In this document: positions 49,372 to 56,066 of the stretch, in pieces
Position numbering within the stretch: the stretch's first letter is position 1
Layout of the letters: each line of letters starts with the position of its first letter
NCBI GenBank assembly: GCA_016866215.1
Contig: VGNE01000001.1
Coordinates: forward strand, 62,001 to 126,000
From: Chloroflexota bacterium
GTDB lineage: Bacteria; Chloroflexota; Anaerolineae; Anaerolineales; Villigracilaceae
DNA: 64,000 nt
Direction of reading: 5' to 3'
Notes under the pieces: model-generated
Seen by the model: only the letters and a program-made list of their open reading frames with translations
What the model was told of the DNA's origin: nothing
The model's database searches: none
Program-made: the position numbers and the translations under genes

Positions 49372-49968
49372 CTAACCAATTCGTTTGATCTTATCAAGAA
49401 TGATAGGGAGGCTGTCGGTGAATTCAATATCATCCCGCGAGACGTTTAACTTAATGATTCTTGTATCAGGGATGGTTTCGAGCCACTCATTGACATATCC
49501 TTCCAGCAATTCCGCATCTTCACTGGAAGCAATGTTGATCCTGTTTCGGGAAGCCAATCTGCGGCTGACGGTTTGCGCATCCGCCCTCAGGGCGATGATC
49601 AAATCTGGAGACGGGAGCAGGCTGCGGGTCAGGGTATAGAAGCGGCTGCACAGCTCAAATTCCGGGTCGTTAAGGAATCTTTTTTTATGAAACAGGCGTG
49701 TGAATCCATGAAAGTCCAAATCCAAGCCGCCATCCATTAATGCGGGCAGGTCACTTTTGCGGAGTTCGCGTTCCTGCTCGGCGCGGTAGAGCAGGTAATC
49801 CATTTGATTTGCAAACGCATATTTTGCATCCTGTTTGAAGAGCGCCTGAAATGGTCTTTCGTTATGCTGTTCGTACGCAATGGAGAATTTTCCCTTTTTA
49901 GATAATACGCGCGCCAGCGTGGTTTTGCCAACCCCACTCGCACCGACAATGATGATTAATTTATTCAC
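49372..49968 (-). CDS. Deoxynucleoside kinase-like P-loop kinase
   Basis: About 198 residues. The P-loop is IIIVGASGVGKTTLARVL, followed by FSIAYEQHNERPFQALF, DGGLDLDFHGFTRLFH (the ERS/DRS-like region of deoxynucleoside kinases is degenerate here), and DLIIALRADAQTVSRRLASRNR with the LID arginines. It resembles the dGK/dCK or NadR-type kinases of salvage pathways. GTG at 49968 with AAAGGTG 7 nt upstream is preferred; an ATG at 50004 would add 12 residues of low-complexity sequence and overlap a short upstream frame. Confidence 0.7.
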   Translation of the reverse strand: MNKLIIIVGASGVGKTTLARVLSKKGKFSIAYEQHNERPFQALFKQDAKYAFANQMDYLLYRAEQERELRKSDLPALMDGGLDLDFHGFTRLFHKKRFLNDPEFELCSRFYTLTRSLLPSPDLIIALRADAQTVSRRLASRNRINIASSEDAELLEGYVNEWLETIPDTRIIKLNVSRDDIEFTDSLPIILDKIKRIG

Positions 49969-49982
49969 CGTCACCTTTATTA

Positions 49983-50090
49983 TTATTGATACTGCTTGAG
50001 CCACCAGGCTTTGCCCGGTAAATTGCTTTCCTTAACGATCTTCAGCAGCGCATCTGTATCAAAATGAATTAAGATTCCCTTTTTCGGCAT
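49983..50090 (-). CDS. Short reading frame upstream of the kinase gene
   Basis: A 35-residue frame MPKKGILIHFDTDALLKIVK then ESNLPGKAWWLKQYQ. It ends 15 nt before the preferred kinase start. The composition is protein-like, with the pattern IHFDTDALL recalling a folded domain start. It has no strong ribosome site and is not recognised. It may be a leader peptide or a remnant. Confidence 0.25.
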   Translation of the reverse strand: MPKKGILIHFDTDALLKIVKESNLPGKAWWLKQYQ

Positions 50091-50209
50091 CACTGTACAC
50101 AAGACGGAAGAATAATTATGTGATCACTTTAATCACTGACAGATCCTGGAATTGCATTTTCTGGGTCTCGAAGTGGATGCGGGCTGTCAGGGGGCAGACA
50201 GGGGCCTTG

Positions 50210-50695
50210 CTAATCTTGGAGGAATCCTTCACGCACACGCCTATACGTATCCTCCAAGGCCTCTGGCAGGACGCGCGTCGCGCCCAGCGTGGACATAAAA
50301 TTCGTATCCCCAGCCCAGCGTGGCACGATATGTATGTGGACATGACCCAGGATGCCTGCCCCCGCGGCTTCGCCGATATTCGCGCCCATGTTGAACGCCT
50401 GCGGATTGTATATCTTTCGCAAGACTGTCATACATTGAGATGTGAGTTCCATCATCTCAGCGCGTGTGGACGAGTCCAACTCCTCAAGGTTGGGCTTATG
50501 CTCTATTGACACGACCATCAGATGTCCGCTTGTGTAGGGGTAGAGATTGAGGATGACGTAGGCGCGCTCCCCGCGAAAGGCGATCAGGTTTGCCACACTG
50601 TCCTCTTGGGCTTGTGCCATACAAAACACACAGCCTTCTTCTTTTTCATGTTTCTCGATATATTTCATACGCCAGGGTGACCAGATGTGTTTCAT
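50210..50695 (-). CDS. HIT family hydrolase (Ap4A-type)
   Basis: A 161-residue histidine-triad protein. The HIT motif is GHVHIHIVPRWAGDTNFM near residue 110 and is complete (HxHxH). A CVFC pair near residue 22 and the N-terminal HIWSPWRMKYIE are typical of the bacterial diadenosine polyphosphate hydrolase/phosphorylase-like HIT branch. These enzymes break mixed nucleoside phosphates. It is divergent from xseA and single. The 50091-50209 stretch beyond it has no gene. Confidence 0.88.
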   Translation of the reverse strand: MKHIWSPWRMKYIEKHEKEEGCVFCMAQAQEDSVANLIAFRGERAYVILNLYPYTSGHLMVVSIEHKPNLEELDSSTRAEMMELTSQCMTVLRKIYNPQAFNMGANIGEAAGAGILGHVHIHIVPRWAGDTNFMSTLGATRVLPEALEDTYRRVREGFLQD

Positions 50696-50812
50696 AGGAT
50701 GGTATGATTTTAGCAGAAAATCAATCCTTTCCTCTTTTGAGATTTATTCCCATGCGTACCGGTCCCTATTCACTATTCACTATTCGCCGCTTTTCGATTA
50801 TCCTCGCCTTTA

Positions 50813-52039
50813 ATGCAGCCCACTTTATTCTCTTCCATTCACCTCACTGTTTCCCAACTGACTCTTCACATCCGCAAGCAATTGGAGAACGACCCAACCT
50901 TGCAGGATGTCTGGGTGGAGGGGGAGATTTCCAATCTTTCGCGGCCTGCTTCAGGGCATGTCTATTTCACGCTCAAAGATAAGAACGCCTCCCTGCGCTG
51001 TATGATGTGGAAGCCCGACGCGGCGCGTTTGCGTGTCAACTTGCAGGACGGCATGGCAATCGAGGCGCATGGCAGGATCACCGTCTATGAGCCGCAGGGA
51101 ACTTATCAACTCGCGGTCAACCTTATTCAGCCCAAAGGCGAAGGCGCGTTGTACCAGGAGTTCCTGCGCCTGAAAGCCATGCTTGAATCCGAAGGTCTTT
51201 TTGCGCCAGAACGCAAACGTCCCATTCATCAACTCCCAAACAAAATCGGAATTGTCACTTCGCAAACTGGCGCGGCTTTGCGTGACATGCTCAACACACT
51301 TCGCCGTCGCCTGCCTCTCGCGCAAGTCATCCTCGCGCCTTCACCCGTCCAGGGAGTGGAAGCGCCTCCCGCGCTTGTCAAGGGAATCCAATTGCTCAAT
51401 TACCAATTACCCGATGTCATTATCATCGCTCGCGGCGGCGGTTCGATTGAAGACTTGTGGGCTTTCAACGACGAACGGGTCGTGCGGGCCGTTGCTGAAT
51501 CAAAGGCGCCTGTCATTTGCGGTGTTGGTCATGAAACCGATTTCACCCTCTGCGATTTTGCGGCCGATTTGCGCGCCCCGACTCCCACCGCCGCTGCGGA
51601 ACTCGCCACTCCGATCACGATCCTCGACCTGAGCAGTGACCTGCTAAGTGCGCGCACCCGCCTCACTTCTTTGACTTTGAACCTGCTCGCTGAACAAAAA
51701 GCAGTGATATCATCTTTTATATCCCGCTTGAAATATATCTCACCCGAACGGCGCATCCAGTCTGCATATCAACATCTCGACGAACTCTCCCGCCGCGCAT
51801 TTTCCGCGCTGACCCATGGGATCCAAATACAGATTTCAAACGTTAATGGAATCTCAAAACGCTTGTTGTCGTTAAACCCCGAAGGCATATTGTCCCGCGG
51901 ATATGCTATCATCACCCGAAAAGATGACCACATGGTCGTCTCAAAAGTTTCCCAAGCCTTCGGAAAGATGAAAGTCCGCGTGAGTGATGGTGAGTTTGAA
52001 GTGAATCGTGGTCTCGATACGGCGGCGGTGATTGAGTAG
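50813..52039 (+). CDS. xseA: Exodeoxyribonuclease VII large subunit
   Basis: A 408-residue nuclease subunit. The N-terminal OB fold (VWVEGEISNLSRPASGHVYFTLKD) binds DNA. The conserved catalytic core has IGIVTSQTGAALRDMLNTLRRR, DVIIIARGGGSIEDLWAFNDE and VGHETDFTLCDFAADLRAPTPTAAAE. The C-terminal half is coiled coil. With XseB it degrades single-stranded DNA in both directions. xseB follows 75 nt after its stop, across AAATCGTA repeats. ATG at 50813 has only a weak ribosome site. Confidence 0.95.
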   Translation: MQPTLFSSIHLTVSQLTLHIRKQLENDPTLQDVWVEGEISNLSRPASGHVYFTLKDKNASLRCMMWKPDAARLRVNLQDGMAIEAHGRITVYEPQGTYQLAVNLIQPKGEGALYQEFLRLKAMLESEGLFAPERKRPIHQLPNKIGIVTSQTGAALRDMLNTLRRRLPLAQVILAPSPVQGVEAPPALVKGIQLLNYQLPDVIIIARGGGSIEDLWAFNDERVVRAVAESKAPVICGVGHETDFTLCDFAADLRAPTPTAAAELATPITILDLSSDLLSARTRLTSLTLNLLAEQKAVISSFISRLKYISPERRIQSAYQHLDELSRRAFSALTHGIQIQISNVNGISKRLLSLNPEGILSRGYAIITRKDDHMVVSKVSQAFGKMKVRVSDGEFEVNRGLDTAAVIE

Positions 52040-52082
52040 GCCGATAAGCCGTATTGAAATCCGCCGCCTACTCGACCACCAA

Positions 52083-52104
52083 AATCGTAAATCGTAAATC
52101 GTAT
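52083..52104 (+). repeat. Short tandem AAATCGT repeats between xseA and xseB
   Basis: Three copies of AAATCGT stand in a row (AAATCGTAAATCGTAAATCGT), just before the xseB ribosome site. The word matches the TTACGATT word repeated at 36309-36430. Confidence 0.7.
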
Positions 52105-52113
52105 GGAGTTATT

Positions 52114-52365
52114 ATGCCAAAAGCATCTGCAAAAAAATCAGCGAAACCTGTTGAAGAATTATCATACGAGGAAGCTCTCACCGAACTCGAAGGTCTTGTC
52201 GCATCTTTGGAAGACGAGCAAAATCCTCTCGAAGATTCGATGAGGCTTTTTGAAAGGGGACAAGCCTTGGTGGCGCATTGCAGCGCTCTGCTTGAGTCTG
52301 CCCAACTCAAGGTCCAAAAACTCTCGGGCGAGTCGCTGATCCCCTTTGAAGAAGAGTCCGAATGA
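52114..52365 (+). CDS. xseB: Exodeoxyribonuclease VII small subunit
   Basis: An 83-residue helical protein that binds the XseA coiled coil in several copies per complex. The conserved core is LSYEEALTELEGLVASLEDE, then PLEDSMRLFERGQALVAHC. ATG at 52114 has ATGGAG 8 nt upstream and is preferred over the earlier in-frame ATG inside the repeat. Its stop overlaps the start of the next gene (ATGA), so the downstream YuiD-like protein is translationally coupled. Confidence 0.95.
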   Translation: MPKASAKKSAKPVEELSYEEALTELEGLVASLEDEQNPLEDSMRLFERGQALVAHCSALLESAQLKVQKLSGESLIPFEEESE

Positions 52366-52814
52366 TCATTGAACAATTGATCCAAAATAAAGTTTTATTC
52401 GCAGTGCTGTCCGGCTGGCTGATCGCACAGGCGTTGAAAATCCCTTTCGAGTATTTTCGCTCGCGTCGTTGGATGTGGGCGATGTTGTTTGCCCCAGGCG
52501 GCATGCCCTCTTCACATTCTGCCTTGATGGTTGCAGGGACTCTGGCTGTGGGTTTATATCATGGTTTTAACAACCCGATCTTTGCGATCGCTGTTGGCAT
52601 TACCATGATCGTCGTCCATGATGCCTCCGGCGTGCGCAGGCAGGCAGGTATGCATGCAGAGCGCATCAACCTGCTTTTTGAAGAATTATTAAAAGGCCAC
52701 CTGTGGGATGAAAACGAACTAAAGGAAGTGATCGGCCACACCCCGCTGGAAGTGATCGGCGGAATCATTTTGGGTTTACTGGTTGCGATCGTGCAGTGGC
52801 TGGTCTGGCCGTAG
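52362..52814 (+). CDS. YuiD/DUF212 family membrane protein (divergent PAP2 fold)
   Basis: A 150-residue membrane protein with about four helices. The family signature is GGMPSSHSALMVAGTLAVGL near residue 48 and MIVVHDASGVRRQAGMHAERIN near 87, then ELKEVIGHTPLEVIGGIILG. The SSHSA and Asp/Arg residues recall the active site of PAP2 phosphatases. Activity of the family is unknown, although a role on undecaprenyl or other lipid phosphates is plausible. It overlaps xseB by 4 nt and is convergent with murJ 6 bp further on. Confidence 0.85.
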   Translation: MIIEQLIQNKVLFAVLSGWLIAQALKIPFEYFRSRRWMWAMLFAPGGMPSSHSALMVAGTLAVGLYHGFNNPIFAIAVGITMIVVHDASGVRRQAGMHAERINLLFEELLKGHLWDENELKEVIGHTPLEVIGGIILGLLVAIVQWLVWP

Positions 52815-52820
52815 TGACAC

Positions 52821-54395
52821 TTAACTCCGTTTCAACCTTCTCAAAACCCCATTCGCAATATACGTCAATTCAGGCACTCGCAAAACATACAGCGCCGCGA
52901 GATAAACTCCGCTGCCAATGACGACGCCCACAAATGCAAGAATCCATGCACTGAGGTTATTTCCAAAATGCAGCCAGCCGAATAACGAAAGTCCCATGCC
53001 GAAGGCAGCGATCATGGATGGAATTACACCGCGCAAAATGTGACCGCCTTCGATGCCATTTAATCTCTTGCGCATAACAATAAATAATGCTGCGGCTTCG
53101 ACCGCGGTCGCAAATGAATTTGCTAGGGCGAGCCCGCCGTGCGGCATCCAGCCGATGGACGCAAATAATCTGGAGAAGGTAATGCTGAGCATGACGTTCA
53201 AACCCATCGCAATCGTGCCGATGATGACGGGGGTCTTTGTATCGTGTTGCGCATAAAAAGCGCGGGTCAATATCTCCATCACGGAATGTCCCACGATGCC
53301 CGCCGCGAACCAGAGCAATGCCCAGGCTGTTAGTTGAACATCCTGTTCGTCAAACTTACCTCGCTGAAATAAAAAGGAAACCAACGGCTCGCGTAAGAGA
53401 ATCAAGCCAACACTGGCAGGGATCGCCATTAACAATATCCCTCGCAATGAGGCGGCCAGCGACGCGCGCATTCCATCCTTCTGCCCCAGCGCATGTTGCG
53501 CCGAAAATGTGGGCATCGCCGCAATTGCAACGGATTGGGCTATCGCCGCCTGTGCCATGATCATCAACGAAAAACCATAGGAGAGGCTTGCCACACTGCC
53601 TGCGATCATTTGCGAAGCCAGCCGTATGTTCACCCAAAAATTTAGCTGCACCACTGCCACACCCAACAGGCGCGGTCCCATTAAGAAGATCACTTTACGG
53701 ACATGGGGATCATCCAGCCCAAAAGTAAAACTGTATGCGCCTCGTTGTTTGATCAATGTTGGAATTTGTAAAAGCAAATACAACGCCGCGCCGATCACCA
53801 CACCCCATGCCAGTCCGTAAATTCCCGTCGAAGGCGCGAGCATCACTGCGCCAAAAATGATCCCCAACTGATACATGGCGGGTGTCAATGCGGGCACAAG
53901 AAAAAATTTATGCGCGTTGAGAATGCCGACGATCAGCCCTCCCAGGCCAAACAAGACGGCTGAGATCAACTGAATGCGCAGCAGTGAAACCGTCAATGCG
54001 AAGAGTTCGGGCTTTTCAGAGAAACCTGGCGCAAGCGCGTAGCGCACCACTTGCGGGGCGAAAAATGCAAACATCAGTGCAAGCAGGCTGAGGCTCAGTG
54101 TGACCGCATTCGCCAATGCAGAAGCCAGCCGCCAGGCAGAGTCCCTTTCGTTTTTGGCAAGCAATCCGGTGAACGTCGGAATAAAAGCGGAGCCGAGCGC
54201 GCCGCCCGCCACCAGAAGAAAAAGGGTTTCACTGACGCGGTTCGCTGCCGTGAATGCATCCAACTCAGGCGAAGCGCCAAACGCGCCCGCCACAATGATA
54301 CTGCGCGCCAGGCCGGTAATTTGCCCAAGCACAATGGCGATCATCACCGTACCAGCCGCGCGCGCGATCTGTTGATTTGCATTTGATTCAGTCAT
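52821..54395 (-). CDS. murJ: Lipid II flippase MurJ (MviN)
   Basis: A 524-residue protein with about fourteen membrane helices. It starts IARAAGTVMIAIVLGQITGLARSI, a typical MurJ first helix, with FGASPELDAFTAANRVSETLF following. ALGSAFIPTFTGLLAK, then FFAPQVVRYALAPGF, LASSLRGIL and RAFYAQHDTKTPVIIG complete the family pattern. MurJ flips the peptidoglycan precursor lipid II across the membrane. It is monocistronic, convergent with the YuiD-like gene and divergent from a phospholipase D gene. Confidence 0.93.
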   Translation of the reverse strand: MTESNANQQIARAAGTVMIAIVLGQITGLARSIIVAGAFGASPELDAFTAANRVSETLFLLVAGGALGSAFIPTFTGLLAKNERDSAWRLASALANAVTLSLSLLALMFAFFAPQVVRYALAPGFSEKPELFALTVSLLRIQLISAVLFGLGGLIVGILNAHKFFLVPALTPAMYQLGIIFGAVMLAPSTGIYGLAWGVVIGAALYLLLQIPTLIKQRGAYSFTFGLDDPHVRKVIFLMGPRLLGVAVVQLNFWVNIRLASQMIAGSVASLSYGFSLMIMAQAAIAQSVAIAAMPTFSAQHALGQKDGMRASLAASLRGILLMAIPASVGLILLREPLVSFLFQRGKFDEQDVQLTAWALLWFAAGIVGHSVMEILTRAFYAQHDTKTPVIIGTIAMGLNVMLSITFSRLFASIGWMPHGGLALANSFATAVEAAALFIVMRKRLNGIEGGHILRGVIPSMIAAFGMGLSLFGWLHFGNNLSAWILAFVGVVIGSGVYLAALYVLRVPELTYIANGVLRRLKRS

Positions 54396-54431
54396 AGGGT
54401 TGCGCGATTATAATCCTTTCGGGAGATTTCC

Positions 54432-55544
54432 ATGAAAAAAATTTTAGCTCTGCTTTTTGTGATTTTGATTTTATTAAGCGCATGTAACTTAACGACCGCA
54501 ACGCCTCCAATCTCGCCGGCAGTTGACTCTGTTACCGAGGATCCTTCCGCCACGCTGATAGATATTCCCCTGGCCGCAGGTTACGGCGTGGATGGCGGCT
54601 GGTTTGAATTGTATTTTACGAATCCATCCAGCCCGCTTGCTTCACAAGAGACTGGCGGCATTGATGGCCCGCTTGTAGAAGCAATTGACTCCGCGCGGTT
54701 AAGCGTAGACGTTGCGATTTACAGCCTCAGTTTGAACAGTATCCGCGATGCCTTATTGCGTGCACAGGATCGCGGTGTGCAAGTCCGCATGGTGATGGAA
54801 AGCGATAATTTGGATCGCACCGACCCCCAAAAATTAGAAGAAGCAGGCATTCCCATTTTGGGTGACCGCCGCGAAGGACTGATGCACAACAAGTTTGTTG
54901 TGATTGATAATTCCGAAGTGTGGACAGGCTCGACGAACTTCACTGATTCAGGCGCGTATGAGGATAACAATAATATGATCCGCATCCGCTCGGTGAAGGT
55001 TGCTGAGAATTTCACCAAAGAATTCGAGGAGATGTTTGTTGACGATAATTTTGGAGACAAAATTGTTTCCGATACCCCAAATCCGCGCGTGACGATGGAC
55101 GGCACACCCGTTGACGTGTATTTCGCGCCAGACGACAACGTGCAAGCCAGACTAGTGGATATTATCAACAACGCGCAGGAGAGTATTTACTTTATGGCAT
55201 TTTCGTTCACGGCCGACCCGCTCGGACGGGCCATCCGCGCCCGAGCAGAAGATGGCGTAACTGTGGCAGGCGTGATGGATACCGAGCAGGTCAATTCCAA
55301 TATTGGCACTGAATTTGATCCATTTCGTCAGGCTGGGCTGGATGTATTCCGTGACGGAATCGAAGGCCAAATGCATCACAAGGTCATGGCCATTGATGAA
55401 AGTATTGTCATTTTTGGTTCTTACAATTTCACCAACAGTGCCGAAACTCGGAACGATGAGACTGTGCTTGTTATCTATAATAAAGATATTGCCGCACAAT
55501 TTATTGGTGAATTCCAGAGAATGTACACGCAAACACAGCGATGA
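54432..55544 (+). CDS. Phospholipase D-like lipoprotein (two HKD motifs)
   Basis: A 370-residue exported protein. The signal peptide MKKILALLFVILILLSAC has a lipobox with Cys18. Two HKD motifs are present: HNKFVVIDNSEVWTGSTNFTDSG near 155 and HHKVMAIDESIVIFGSYNFTNSAE near 312, which together make one active site. PLD-superfamily members act on phospholipids or nucleic acids. The lipoprotein anchor suggests a cell-surface role, for example as a nuclease. ATG at 54432 has GGGAGATTTCC 4 nt upstream. Confidence 0.9.
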   Translation: MKKILALLFVILILLSACNLTTATPPISPAVDSVTEDPSATLIDIPLAAGYGVDGGWFELYFTNPSSPLASQETGGIDGPLVEAIDSARLSVDVAIYSLSLNSIRDALLRAQDRGVQVRMVMESDNLDRTDPQKLEEAGIPILGDRREGLMHNKFVVIDNSEVWTGSTNFTDSGAYEDNNNMIRIRSVKVAENFTKEFEEMFVDDNFGDKIVSDTPNPRVTMDGTPVDVYFAPDDNVQARLVDIINNAQESIYFMAFSFTADPLGRAIRARAEDGVTVAGVMDTEQVNSNIGTEFDPFRQAGLDVFRDGIEGQMHHKVMAIDESIVIFGSYNFTNSAETRNDETVLVIYNKDIAAQFIGEFQRMYTQTQR

Positions 55545-55686
55545 AACAGGTTGCACTTTGGAATAAAATACAGTAAATTTACCCCTAGCGGACTTGCCCA
55601 AGCGTATGAACTTTCAGGCGCGGCGGACAATCCGCATTCATGTTCATCTCCTCCCCGACAGATTTAACAGGTAAAATACAGACACT

Positions 55687-55978
55687 ATGGCTACCGCAAC
55701 CTATCCTTTCAGTGTGCCTCAATTAATTAATATCTGCCGCCAAAATGACGTTTCCATGATTGGCATTTTTGGTTCCATGGCTCGCGGGGAAGCAAAGAAA
55801 AAAAGTGATGCTTGTACGTTTCTCAAAGCGAAAAAGTTTATTGGCAATGGTGCGGCTGGAACGCGAACTCAGCGAGGCTTTAGGCCGCAAAGTGGATTTA
55901 CTCACTGAGGCGTCGGTCAGTCCTTACATGCGCGAGAGGATTTTGAAGGAAATGAAGGTGATCTATGGCTCGCGATGA
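55687..55978 (+). pseudogene. Frameshifted MNT nucleotidyltransferase (MntA type)
   Basis: The first frame from 55687 gives VSMIGIFGSMARGEAKKKSD, the G-S motif of an MNT protein. The second frame continues with LVRFSKRKSLLAMVRLEREL, SEALGRKVDLLTEASVSPYM and RERILKEMKVIYGSR. The usual VDL between SD and LVRF is missing, so a small deletion near 55808 removed the catalytic Asp pair and shifted the frame. A short remnant of a HepT-like gene begins inside its end at 55965, with the same 14-nt overlap seen at 13427-13440. Confidence 0.75.
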
Positions 55979-56027
55979 GTTGATCTATTTTTTCATCTTG
56001 CACATCCCCCCAAATCGATTACATTAA
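55965..56027 (+). pseudogene. 5' remnant of a HepT-like (DUF86) gene
   Basis: ATG at 55965 overlaps the MNT pseudogene by 14 nt and reads MARDELIYFFILHIPPNRLH before a stop. Typical HepT proteins begin MSRDE..Y..HILDAI, so the first seven residues fit and then the match is lost. The pair was an MntA/HepT system that is now dead. Confidence 0.5.
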
Positions 56028-56066
56028 CCTCCACTAGCACGTACGTTCTAATTCAGGAGAGAACTC

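Noticed and set aside
55545-55686. Possible promoter palindrome GCGGCGGACAATCCGC
   Set aside because: The stem is only five to six pairs with a short loop, and no -10/-35 pair is placed around it.
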